Shown here piece by piece: positions 41,274 to 52,879 of a stretch of 64,000 bases of DNA (within the stretch, counting starts at the first letter, position 1; every line of letters begins with the position of its first letter). The notes below the pieces were generated by a model that was not told the DNA's origin, searched no databases, and worked only from the letters and a program-made list of their open reading frames with translations. Origin of the DNA: Psettodes erumei (lineage: Eukaryota; Chordata; Actinopteri; Pleuronectiformes; Psettodidae); assembly GCA_016785225.1 (NCBI GenBank), contig JAFBJZ010000512.1:310001-374000 (forward strand), read 5' to 3'. The translations under genes were made by a program, and so were the position numbers.

Positions 41274-44200
41274 TCACGACTCCGTCAGTAGATTGCGTGA
41301 AATGATCATCCTCATCACCTCATTTGTTCCTTTAGGGGAAAACAAAAATTAAACAAAATGTGGTCACACAAACTTGTTACAAAATCTCAGTCTGACAGCA
41401 TTAAAAATGGCAAGAATCAAAACAGATGGTCACTGTTATACAAGCTTACCCTCCAGGATCTGATGTACTCTGATGTCACGCACAAACTGCTGCACCGCGT
41501 AGTCTTTGAGATAACCGTACCCACCGTGCATCTGAAGAGCCTGGTTGCAGATCTGTTTCAGGGAGCACAGGTGCATGGTTTCATACAGAAAAAGTGAAAA
41601 CAATCAGACAGGTTTTTTTCAGTCTCAATTAATACTACTGTTATCACTCAGTACTACTCACACTGAAGCACTCGTCTGTTGCAAAGAGCTTGGCCATGGA
41701 GCAGATAGAAACAGCATCGGGTCGGTTCTCCTGCAGCGCTGTCGCCGCCTCACGCACCAGAAGGCGTGACGCGACCAACTTGGTGGCCATCTCTGCCAGT
41801 TTAAACTGGAGAAACTACACACAGAGGTAAAAATGACTTTAGTGGCATGTGGTTCTTTTGAATTTTGCTTCTCTGGATCTGTGTTTAAATATACTGTATA
41901 AATGTGAGCTACTTACTTGGTTGTTGGAAAGTGTCTCTCCAAACTGTTTGCGTACCAGTAGGTGATCTCTTGCCAGCTGCACACACGCATGTGCCGCCCC
42001 AAGAGAACAGGAAGCTGTCGGCAGAGTATTTATAGGGAATGCTTATGGTTGTCAGTGTTCAGAATTACCTTACTGAAACTTGCCTTATCCTATCAGTTGA
42101 TATAATTTCTGGGCATGCAGCTGCCTTCACTCAGATTATGAATGAATGAACCACTGTGCCATAGAGGGGTGACTAGTTGGATAATGCTTTCCTCCTCACC
42201 AATATTGATCCTGCCTCCATTCAGGCCTTTCATGGCAATGCTGAAGCCTTGTCCTTCCTCACCGAGCTGGTTGGTCACTGGAACTGCACAATCCTCAAAT
42301 ATCACTGCCCTGGTTGGCTGAGAGTTCCAGCCCACCTGAAGGAACAGATTGGAGGACAGCTGAGTGACTATGATGCGATTCTGCCATCTAGTGGTAACCT
42401 GGAAATGCTTCCAGGGAGTGATAACAATTGGATCAAGGCATGTACATGTAATACAGGTCAAAAATACACATTGTCTTAACATTATCATTATTCCAGCACC
42501 AGTTAACACCGACCTTCTTTTCTTTTTTTCCAAAGCTGAGGCCTGGGGTTCCCTTCTCCACCACCACACATGAGATGCCTTTAGGTCCTTTGCCTCCTGT
42601 CCTGCACATCACAACATAGACGTCTGTGTCTCCTCCTCCACTGATGAAGGCCTGGAAGGTCATCAAGAGATGAGACATGTTTCTGGCTCAGTGTCTTAAG
42701 TATCAAGCCACATGTGAGAGCTAACATGCTTGAAGATAGTACCTTAGAGCCATTAAGGATGTAGTGGTCACCTTTCCGCTGTGCAGAGGTCAGAAGCGAA
42801 GCAGCATCGCTGCCACTGCCTAAGTCAAAGATCAGACACATACGTTAAGAAAGTCGCCTTTGAATACCAGTGCACATTACTAAATATTTTTTCTATGTTT
42901 GGAGTGAAGTGTCTATAAATGCACCTGGTTCTGTGAGACAATAGGAAGCAAACTTTTCCATTGAACACAGATCAGGACAGAACCTCTCCCTCTGCTCATT
43001 ATTGCCGAAAGTGTCAATCATCCAGGCACACATGCTGCAAAGAAAAGAACATACCTCAAATCGTTGGGCAAAGAAAATATGTAAACACAGCCATATCTCT
43101 TTATTATACATTATAGTCCCCAAGTCACTGTATGAGTGTTCTGTGTGAGAATGCCGTCATCTTGATTTATAAATGACCAAACGATTAATCTTTTCATCCA
43201 CTTTTGACTGCAGGTACACCTCACTGTCATCGCTCAAGGGATTCATACTTGTGGATGCTGATGTAGGCTGTTGTGCTGACACATCCTGTGGATAAAGCCT
43301 CAAAAATGACCGATGTGTCCAGCCGAGAAAGACCGGATCCTCCAACATCTGGCTGAACGTAGATCCCTCCAAACCCCAGCTGGGCTGCTTTCCTCATCGT
43401 CTCTACTGGAAAAATTTCCTGGAAAAGAGAAGGAAACCCCACCAAAACTGGATTATAAAAAGGTAGATGGTCATTTCCATAGGGCCACCGGATCTTCTAC
43501 AGGTGCTCCCCTGTAGCTGCTTTCTAATGGTCGCAAAAAATGCTTACCTTTATAGAAGCACAATCTAGCCAAAGAACAATGTCTCTGGCGTGATTAAGTC
43601 ATTAAAAATATATTTTCTTAGTAAAAATTTACACTTTGCTGCAAAGTACCTTTTGGTCCCACTCTGCCATGTGTGGAGCCATTTCATTGGCTGCAAAGTC
43701 AAAGGCCACTTTCTGGAACTCCTTCTGTTCGTCTGTGAGTCCATGAGCAGCTGGCAACAAACAGCGGAGATGACAGATTACACACAGACACAGTAACATA
43801 CAGTCACGCTGGTGCTCTGACATTCAGTCTCAAGAATACAAAAGTAAAGGTACAGTAAATGTAACTGTATGTAATGTTTATGGATGGCGGTTTATTCTTG
43901 GGGGCCCTTCTACTACTGCTGCAGCTGTCTTGGTGTCTTTCTTTCAGCTCCTTGCCCTCTGAATAAGGAAATGATATATATTTTTTCCTGTCCAGAAAGA
44001 GGACAAAGCTCCTTCCCTCACTCACTGACCACACAACCTGCGTGAGGAGAGGGGCGGTGTTAAGAAGGGGTGTGTAGCTATCTTTGCCTCATGACTGGAG
44101 GAACAACTCTAACCAATGACTCCAATGTAATTTCAATGTTAATTTTTTAAATGTTATGTCCCAATCGAGATATGCGTCGTAGGTGAGTATGTGTGTGAGA

Positions 44201-44492
44201 GAGCTACTTCTTGATAAATAAACGCAAAAAATACTGGTTTAGGTGCTGGAGAGCTATAAAAGTTAGGTAACAATTGTTCGTTATGTTCACCCGTTATTCC
44301 CGTTCGACCTTCCTTTATAAGAACACAAAGGTGTCATTTAAACTGCCTGGCGGTTCACATTTGCTGGGACTTACGGTCGACACATGACGCTATTCCTCGT
44401 CTCTGTGAGCTTCTGTTCAATAGTAAACGTTGGTTACTGCAGATGCAGGAGCCCAGTCTGGCGACTCTCGCTAGATGCCTGACGGCCGCCAT
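41274..44492 (-). CDS. acad8: Isobutyryl-CoA dehydrogenase, mitochondrial (ACAD8), 11 exons
   Basis: Exons in transcript order are 44492-44375, 43750-43650, 43418-43249, 43034-42925, 42819-42743, 42651-42514, 42335-42200, 42014-41917, 41814-41662, 41552-41450 and 41329-41274. All phases agree and the product is 419 aa (human about 415). The first ~35 residues are Arg-rich with almost no acids, as in a mitochondrial targeting peptide. The mature region starts near SCVDPAHGLTDEQKEF. Acyl-CoA dehydrogenase signatures follow: YCLTEPGSGSDAASL, GWNSQPTRAVIFEDC, and QMHGGYGYLKDYAVQQ near residue 374. The expected catalytic Glu is E401 in QILEGTNEVMR. The enzyme oxidises isobutyryl-CoA to methacrylyl-CoA in valine breakdown, using FAD and passing electrons to ETF. 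The exon 6 donor is GTCGGT, weaker than usual. Assignment to ACAD8 rather than ACADSB rests on strong recalled similarity and on its neighbour thyn1. Confidence 0.95.
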
Positions 44493-44870
44493 GTTTACCG
44501 CTCCACAGTGTTGGTACTATATGTGTTATGTCACTGAGGCGCCGCTGCTGCTGTTGGGACATGTAGTTTTATCAACCGGGAGGACGAACGTGTGGGTCAA
44601 TGGTAGTATCAAGGGAAACTTACGGTCAGTGACAGTTCTGAAACACAATTTCTCCGGTTTCCCCCCTGCAGTGTCGTTATGTAGACACCATTTAACCAAA
44701 CTCTCGATGGAAATGCACGTTTGTCGCCCGTCAAACTGAAAATAGCGTCAGCAACTGTGAGTAGCCGATGAACAAATCAAGTGCTTCTTCAAGTTTGTTG
44801 AGGTCACGTGTTGTGAGTTTTTCCGCGAGTTTTGATGGCGACAACTTGTCTGAAGCCCTGCAAAGCGAAA
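44493..44870. promoter_or_regulatory. Shared bidirectional promoter of acad8 (-) and thyn1 (+)
   Basis: The acad8 start codon (44492) and the thyn1 transcription unit diverge from this short stretch. It is richer in CpG than its surroundings. A ZNF143/SBS-like motif, ACTACATGTCCCAACA read on the minus strand, lies at 44552-44567. An E-box CACGTG lies near 44814. A noncoding thyn1 first exon probably ends here, at either the GTGAGT donor near 44758 or the GTACTG donor near 44871. Human ACAD8 and THYN1 have, as I recall, the same head-to-head arrangement. Confidence 0.55.
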
Positions 44871-45410
44871 GGTACTGTTTATCAGTCTTTGTAGAGGTTA
44901 TCTACAGCTACTTTATGTGTGCCGCTATCAAACGGGTTAGGGAGCGTTGAGTTTATGTTATGTGGTCGCCCAGGTTTGTGTAAAGCTGTTAAAGCGCTAG
45001 CTCATCTGCGCCGTGCTTGATGATGCTTTCAATAGCTGAATGCAGGTGTACAAACTAGGAGAGTACAATTTAAATTCAGCATAAATTGCTATTTCAAAGG
45101 TAGTTATTCACAGTTCTGAATGCATAGTTAAATGTGAGCATGGAAACTCATTATTCATAATAAATGATGTTCAGCCTGGCAATGTGCCCCACAGATAGTG
45201 TCAGGCCGTGCCATCCCCATTACAGGTGACATGAATTGCCACAAAGAGTACCAATTGTCACAGTGGTCTTTCTCACGTGTTTAAGGCAGAGCTGCTATTG
45301 TACAGACAATATATCTCTGATGGTAGATAGTTTGAGATATAGTATAGAGTATATCATGAATATGGATGATGTGTCATGTCTGAAAAATCTGTCTTTCTAG
45401 ACTTTGAAGG

Positions 45411-46747
45411 ATGCCACCAAAGAAAAAGGCCAGAGTGGGTAAAACAAAAGCAAATTCAGGTGAGCAGTTTTTAAAACAACAACAACAAAAAAAAATACAT
45501 AAGTTATTTTTTAAAAATTCAGTTATTTTTTCCTCGACAACACAGGTGATGGTGGTGATGTTGAAACAGGGTCTTCTGCAAAACAAAGAGCTGGTGATAA
45601 GAGGAAAGCCACAGCTTCTGTTGAGACTGGAGAAAATAAGGAGGACCCAGAGTCGCCTCGTCCCCCACAGTACTTTCACTGGCTGATGAAGTCCGAGCCC
45701 GAGAGCCGCTTTGAAAACGGGATCGATGTGAAGGTACGGTGGGGCAGGGAGGGCCTCATCAGCACAGTCCATCATTGTTGTAAAATGTGAGTGGGCTGCA
45801 CGTCATCCTCTGGTTCATTCGGCAGTTTGGGATCGAGGATCTGAAAGCTTTGCCGGATCAGACTGGCTGCTGGGATGGGGTCCGCAATTATCAGGTAGAG
45901 CCACAAAAATTGACTCTGGCAATGACAAAATAATGACAAGAATGAAATAATAGCACTCTGAAAACTATTTTCATCATCTTGTTCTCAACAATCTTTGGAA
46001 TATTCTTTTCTTGTGACATGAACAAATATTTTATTTTCTTTTCTCTGTGGGAATGTACCTTGAAATCATTTATCATCTGCAGGCACGCAATTTTATGAGG
46101 CAGATGAAAGAGGGGCAGTTGGCTTTCTTTTACCACAGCAACTGCAAAGAACCGGGGATAGCAGGAATCATGAAAGTAAGCCACGCTCCCTGCTGAGAAT
46201 ATTTTAATAATTTAAACAGAGCTGCAGACAGGCATGCTATTCAGCTGTTTTTCTTTTTCCAGATTGTGAAGGAATCTTACGTGGACCACACTCAGTTTGA
46301 CAAGAAAGATGTTCATTATGATGCGACCAGCAAACCAGACAACCCAAAGTGGAGTATGGTACAACTAATTAGGGAGCAGGAGATAATGCAAACAGGCATA
46401 TTGTTCATTAAATGTGATTTGTGATGATAATGAAGCATGAAAGTTGAATTCCTCTCCTTGTTCTTTCTCAGGTCGATGTCCAGTATCAAAGGATGATGAA
46501 GCGTTTTCTCCCTCTGTCCGAGCTTAAGAAGATCCACCTGCAGCATCGTGCCAAGGGAGGACCCCTAAAGGATATGGCGCTTTTCACAAGGGCCAGACTC
46601 TCTGTGCAACCCCTCACCGCTGGTACGTAAAGGAGCACGCTGCACAATTTACAGATTTACTTTACAAAGTCATGGACTAGCTTTGATTTTCTCTCTGCAG
46701 AGGAGTTTGACTTTGTCCAGAGTTTGGAGGACAAAGAGCCACTGTGA
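45411..46747 (+). CDS. thyn1: Thymocyte nuclear protein 1, EVE domain (THYN1), 7 coding exons
   Basis: Coding exons are 45411-45459, 45546-45733, 45826-45894, 46083-46175, 46263-46358, 46472-46622 and 46701-46747. They join in phase to give 230 aa (human about 225). The ATG lies 10 nt inside an exon that opens after tttctag, so at least one noncoding exon lies upstream. The N-terminus, MPPKKKARVGK, looks like a nuclear localisation signal and leads a charged, disordered stretch to about residue 55. The EVE (PUA-like) domain fills the rest: HWLMKSEPES (about 61-70), CWDGVRNYQARNFM (about 94-107), FYHSNCKEPGIAGIMKIV (about 118-135) and KWSMVDVQY (about 162-170). EVE domains bind modified bases; THYN1 has been reported to recognise 5-hydroxymethylcytosine. 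Its precise cellular role is unsettled. Confidence 0.95.
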
Positions 46748-46962
46748 GGATTTGAAATCATGAAATGAGATTGAGCACACCACCAGTGTAATCAGTATAA
46801 AATGCGGTAGTGTTTTTTTGTGTTTAGTGTTAGTCTTTTTTTTGGTCAAATTATGATTCCTATGCAATTATCTCCCTGAAAGACAACAGATTTCTTTGTG
46901 CATGACAACTGAAGCTACTCCATGTAAAGTCGCTTGATACATTTAGCATTTACTGTATAAGC

Positions 46963-46968
46963 AATAAA
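46963..46968 (+). terminator. thyn1 polyadenylation signal AATAAA
   Basis: A canonical AATAAA lies 216 bp after the thyn1 stop codon, with a T/G-rich stretch downstream (attgtagaaattgtttat). It is well placed for a short 3' UTR. Confidence 0.65.
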
Positions 46969-48291
46969 AAACATTGTAGAAATTGTTTATAATGGCCTCT
47001 AATGCAATTGCAAGCAGATTTAAGCATTTATTAATGTATTTAACATCCTGTGAAGCATCCATAAGCAGATGCTGTATAAAAACGTAATGAATGACACTTT
47101 AGCAAAGTACAATTGTAACAATATGAAATGACTTTATCAGAGAAGTTATAATTGTACATCAGGTAACACGTACAAATCCGCCTCTGTATGCCTGTCTGTG
47201 TAGAAAGCATTAGTATGATGTAGTCATTCTGTTACACAACTTCTTTTCATGTGATGTTTTCATTATTTTTTTCCATAGTCCATTATCACACCAATCCATC
47301 ATGTCTGCAATACAACCAAAACAAAGTCAGGTTTTTTTCCATTTGGCATCAATTTATTTTACTCGTGGGGACAAGGAGTTAAGTGATTAGCATTTTGCAA
47401 AAGATAGATAGTTCTACTGTAACTTTTCTCTGGTTAAAAGACTAAAGTTATGTTAGAGGCAGGATTTCATTTGCGTCACACACTTAGGCACAAATTTCAA
47501 GTCTCTAATAAAGAGGATACAGAAGACTTCATACTATCAGACCTTAATACAAACTTTAACACTCTTTCCTAACACCACTGGACTGCTGAGGTAAAGCATA
47601 TGAACATGAAAGGTCATTTTGTGGCACCGTGTACTGAATAATCAACGTACACTACCTGGAACAGGATAACAGGAATTAGCTGGTCTCATTTACAAAAAAA
47701 ATGTGAGGGGTAATACTTAAAAATGTCAAAAGGAAAAAGATTCCAGTTCCCACTTCCACCATTTTTTTGTGCAAATACAAACACAAAGAGAAAAAAAATT
47801 GTGTTCAGCAAGATATAGCAGTGCAAAGTTATCTCAAATTTCTTAACAATGTTAGGAATGCATTTGTTAAATGTGGAATGTTGGAGTTACATTTTGTTAA
47901 ATTCTGTTGCATTAACTAACAGACTAGAAATCAATTTATCCCCAAAAAGCGCAAGAAGGTAACGTACGAAAAAAGCTTAAAAATCCATGAATTTCACGTG
48001 AAAGGTTTTTACACGGCAGACATCGGGACACATGATTAGTTTGATTCCCATAAAGAAAACAAATGCATTAAAGAGGAAGGTCAAGACCAGCAGCCTGAAG
48101 CCACTTTAAATGCCTCATGCAAACTGTCTCATTGGCCACATACTGTAGTACTATATGTCATCTCCCTTCTTCCTCCCTTTACCAGCAAATAAAGCAGCTG
48201 CTTGACCACATGTACAGTTGACAGGTGACTCCACCACCTCAAAACTTAGATGCCGACGAGTCTCGTGTAAAGAGACTGGAGGGCGGAGGCT
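46969..48291. other. Gap between convergent thyn1 and vps26b, mainly the presumed vps26b 3' UTR
   Basis: No coding sequence was recognised. AATAAA hexamers on the minus strand at 47353-47358 and 47027-47032 suggest vps26b 3' UTRs of roughly 0.9 or 1.25 kb. The distal one would bring the vps26b end within about 60 bp of the thyn1 signal. Confidence 0.5.
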
Positions 48292-50695
48292 CTACCCGCT
48301 CTCCTCCTTCGCAGCTTGTTCCAGTGCGCTCTCCGAAGCAGCCGAGCCCTCGAACCTCTGGGAGGCGATGGCGGCCTGGTGAGACATGCTCTTCCTCACC
48401 ACGTCACCTTTCCTCCACAGTGTGATTTCCTACAGAAGGAGAAAATTAAGTGTTTTTACCTCCAGTATGACACAGTGTCTTTGTTGCAGACCGCTCTTCT
48501 TTTTTTGTTATTATTTTTATGATGAGAGCAAAAGCAACATTAACAGCTTTTACGTGATGCTTCAGCAGAAATGTAACTGCTGGTTGCAGGTAATATATTA
48601 ACATGGATAATTCTAAACGCAGATCGCTGCCAGAAGTATGGAATACTCCGAATATTTATAATACATGCAAACATGCTCACTGAGCTTGTCTCCCTTTTTG
48701 CCTCGAGCACTGTCTGTCACCAGCAGCTTACCTGCTGTTTGAAATAGCGTCTCTCCTCCTCGTCGATCAGCACCAGGTTCAGGTAGTAGCGCACAGAGAA
48801 CTTCTTGTTGATGTCTCGCATGGTGGGAGTCAGATCATAGCCAGCCAGAAATAACCGGATGGGAATGGATTCCCCTAAAACATGAAGCACATTGTAACAG
48901 GTTGGATAATATCCATCTACAGTATCTTTTTATTTTAACTGAATGAGAAGATGTTTAATGCGTGAAGGAAGTTGTGAATTATGAAATGAAGTGTTGTTTA
49001 CCCCGGACCGGAGCACCATCCATGATCTCATACTTGGCAATAGTGTCGTTTTCGTGGTATACGCTTGGACCAGTGCCCGTTGTCTCACGTTTGATTATGT
49101 CAATCTCCATGTGCTTGATCTTAATCCTCACCAGCAGGAAATAGATTTTCCCCACAATTACATCTTTCAGATGGTACCTGTCGAAAATCAATACAAAGAC
49201 ACAAGCACAGAATGAGAATGAAGGGTGTAAAAGACAAGGAGCTGAGTAACTAAACATGAAGAAAGAAAATGTTGTGAGATAAAGTGATAACAGCTTAGTT
49301 TCCGCTCGACAACTCTTACTTGGATTTGTTATACTCAAACTCGATATGGAGACAATCCTCGATTCCAACTTCCATTTTAATGGAGGAGTTGAGTTCTGGG
49401 TAAGTGCTCAGTGTGTGGACCACAATGTCCATCTCTTTACTGATGTCATTTAGTCTCCTGATCACTGTAGCACGAAGGAAATATCTGAAAACAGAACAAA
49501 CAGAGAACTGTAAACGGTAGTGTCCCCATATTATCGCATCTAGCCCTTAAAATAAACACAGTACTGCAAGGTAAATGTAAATGAGGCAGGTGTTAAAATG
49601 ATGAGTTTTTGTGCAGCCATATTACAGGCAAGTCAAAGAGTGGCAGAGTCACTCGTTTCACTGCCTGTAAAGTCAAGTGAATGATCAAACTTACCGTAGC
49701 TTGACATTCTGGCCTGTGTACGACTCGTACGGCTTCTCAACATGAGTGAACTCAAAGTCAAACGTCTGCGACTGAGTAATTTCACCAGGTCTGGCAAGAT
49801 CTTTCACCAGGGAAACAAACTCATGGTGGTTTCCCCTGTCGTAATACAGCTCTAGAAAAGAAGGATGTTACAACAAATGCAAAATAAGACAAATCCATTG
49901 GAAGATTGTTGCATAATATTTACCCTTGAAATAAGATGATTTCAAAATCCACTGATTGTATGATGTAGGGCCAGAATAAGTTATGCAGTTCTTTTATAAT
50001 CGCTCCTCACCAAGTGAATTTTTGACAAACGATTATTTTCTGTTATATTATGAGGGATGGAGAAAATGAGCAGTGCTTTTGCTGGAGGTTTTTTTTTTTT
50101 TTTAGGAGAGTAGGTGGAACAGCTCCCACCTTCACTTTACTGTGCATCTTAAGGAAGATAATAGGAACATTAAAAAAGTCAAAAACAATAGATAGGAGAA
50201 CTTTTATGCATCTTAACAACAAGTGGAACTATAGTAAAGTGTTTAAAAAGTATGCTCTTTGCTCAAAAAGTGCTTCTATAATTTGCTAATTCCACTAAAC
50301 GAAGTACTAACTTAAAGTGTCTGTGCACTTGTACTTGCAGGGTGTTGCACTTTCCCTCATCATCATTGAAAAGTGTACAGAGAAATATTGATATTGCTCG
50401 ACAGGGAAGCTGGACCGGGCAGTATACAGTATACGTAAACATGTCTCTGAATTATGAGGGGGGTTTTCAAACCTATTTGGCCGACGAATTCAATTTTGAT
50501 CCCTTGGTGCTCCAGCCTCTTCCCGGGGTTCTTCAGTGTGACATTCACCTTTCCACTGACCGTTTCGCCGTCATAGAAAAGAAAGTATTTGTCTTTCTTT
50601 CCATCCTCAGTCTTGTGTTCAGCCTTCTTCCTCGTCTCGGCGTCATTCAGGACCACATCAATTTCTGCACTTTGTCCAAAACTGAAGAAACTCAT
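48292..50695 (-). CDS. vps26b: Retromer subunit VPS26B, 6 exons
   Basis: Exons in transcript order are 50695-50473, 49851-49695, 49484-49320, 49177-49002, 48874-48732 and 48429-48292. They join in phase to give 333 aa (human VPS26B 336). The protein is the arrestin-fold VPS26 subunit, which binds VPS35 in the retromer complex and helps recycle cargo from endosomes to the trans-Golgi and plasma membrane. The N-terminal half includes MSFFSFGQSAEIDVVLNDAE, YFLFYDGETVSGKV and LEHQGIKIEFVGQIELYYDRG. The C-terminal half includes YHLKDVIVGKIYFLLVRIKI, NDTIAKYEIMDGAPVRGES and FSVRYYLNLVLIDEEERRYF. The opening MSFF and the overall residues match VPS26B better than VPS26A. The last ~18 residues (SAASESALEQAAKEESG) differ from the human tail I remember. 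The intron 1 donor is GTTTGA, a weak but GT-type site. Confidence 0.95.
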
Positions 50696-51180
50696 TGTAA
50701 CGTTACCCTGTGGTTTGCGGTAACACTTATCTCTCTTGACCTATTAGCAAACTAACTGAACCGAGGGAAAAAAACCCTGCTAATGCTTCAACAAAGGCCC
50801 GCGGTCCCCCCCTCGTACCACACACTACACACAATTACACCTGAAGAAAGTCGAAGGTATTTCAGAGAAAACTCCACATTAGCTACATGTCCTCATCCCC
50901 ACCGATGAAGCTAAACAGCGAAACGATATCACAGGGAAACGCACAAATAATACGTCCATCGGCAAATTAGCGATCTTTTCTCTCTTTCTGTTGACCACGG
51001 TGTCACCAACACATACTCTGCGACCGCAACGAATCAGTCTTAAACGGACACAATCCTCGCCCTGCGGATAAATATTACATGTTTGGTATCTGTAAGAGAA
51101 AACGGTGAGTGTTGTCAAACGATCAGGATGTACGCCTCCTGCATCGGCACAACTGCTTCCGGGTGGACTTTTTCAAAATA
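50696..51180 (-). promoter_or_regulatory. Putative vps26b promoter and 5' UTR
   Basis: This stretch upstream of the vps26b ATG has more CpG than the flanks (ggcccgcggtcccc near 50797, ctcgccctgcgg near 51055). It also has an ETS-like cttccggg near 51155. The transcription start is not determinable from sequence alone. Confidence 0.4.
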
Positions 51181-52879
51181 AACTATAGAAAATAACAGGA
51201 TGTGAGGGTTGTTTTTTTTAATAGTCGAATAAATATATCGATACTGTTTAGTGCTTTCTACTTTTGAATCCAAATTTCTTGGTAACAAAGTAAGTAAGTT
51301 AGTTAAGTAAGAAAGTTTCATCTAAAATATACTAATTCTACAGGAGAATTGTCCCTGTCTGCATAGTATAACTTATATTTTGTTATAATTTCTCATTAAT
51401 ACGTAAGAGGAATTTTTCTCTTGCAGCTGGCTGAAGTGGAGCTAATTTATTGTGACTTCTTTGTATACTAATGAGGACCTTGATTTATAATAACGCATAA
51501 TAGTTTTTTCTATGTAAATGCAAAAATACCACAGTCCATGTCCAGATTGTCTATGTATAATGTACATACACAATCTGTATATTTCTTTTCATTAGAAGTC
51601 ATCCATCAGCTGAGTGCTAAGTAAGACGTACAAACAACAAACTACTTTATGCCGCAATTCCTGTGTGCATGAATTTGTTGCAATTGAAATGAGAAGGTCT
51701 AAATTAGCAAAATGTATCCACAACAAAACACATGAAACATTTGGGTCTCCAAAACATTTAAATTTGTATTTAATAGTAACAAAATAACATTAACTTATAT
51801 CATTAATATCAAATGAACAGTGGACATTTTTACAACAGTTCCTGAGTTGTTACACAAATCATTGACACAAATGTTTGAAATAATATACTGTTATTACTGA
51901 CAGACTCAACACTGCAGATACACACTGGACAGTAAATACTGTAAATTTATTTTGATCAAACAGTTTTATTGCCATATTTACAATAAGGTATGGGGTGCAA
52001 TGTATGAAAATTAAAAGATCAAAAAAGAATATATTTATGTACATCAAATACTGAGTCAAACCTGGACAATATGTCCAATACTCACAAATAATTAGTAAAG
52101 TACCGAAGGTCACTTATACACAGAAACAGCACTCTAAAATCATACTTCACCACCTTTATAGTACATATTGATTTTGCAGCATAGTGGGATATATGGTATT
52201 CAAATTCAAGGGTTAATCTGTATTTGTACCTACTTGTTATTGTCTGTAAATATAATAAAGGCTAATAAACTGTGCCATATCAATTTGAGCTAATCAGCCT
52301 TTTGCAGTCTGCTACTTATTGTCTGTATAACGACAGTACATTATATACAAAAAAGCCCCCCCCACCCACACATGAAACAAACTAAGAACATGTTCTCTTT
52401 ATGAACAAAGACAATGTAAAGGTGCTTTGTAAAACAATTTCAGTGTACACAGTAAAAAGTTTAAGTTATAAAAGAGGATTTGTCCAAAAAACAAGAAGGA
52501 AGGAATGTAGCTTCCAGCATCTTCTGAGATGACACCGTGGGCCAAATGTCAAATTTCACAGCTTCGAAATGGTTTTATTGTATGATAAAATATGTTGAAA
52601 AATGAGCTTATTAAAAAAAACTGAATAAGGCATAAAAACACAACATTTGAAACTGAAATTAATACAGACAAAAGAGAATTTAAAAATGCTATTACATTAT
52701 AAAAAACATGAAACAGTGCCACAAAATAATATTAAATTACTTTGGCAAGTAGGTTGATTTGATTTCGATGTGCATCAGAGAATAATGTGCCATGTCACAC
52801 CTCAAACTTTACCATTGTTGCAAGTTAACCTTGACGGTTTTTGTTTTTGTCCTGGTTCCATCTTGTTCCATCTCAGCTG
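51181..52879 (-). other. A+T-rich stretch with the presumed jam3 3' UTR
   Basis: No coding sequence was recognised. Minus-strand AATAAA hexamers lie at 52574-52579, 51965-51970 and 51946-51951. A 3' UTR of about 0.3 or 0.95 kb after the jam3 stop is therefore plausible. A C-rich tract (gccccccccaccc) lies near 52357. Confidence 0.45.

Noticed and set aside
42093..42569. 158-codon minus-strand ORF as a separate gene
   Set aside because: It is a read-through of acad8 exon 7 (42335-42200) into the introns on each side.
45374..45775. 133-codon minus-strand ORF opposite thyn1
   Set aside because: It is a shadow of thyn1 exons on the other strand with no similarity to known proteins.
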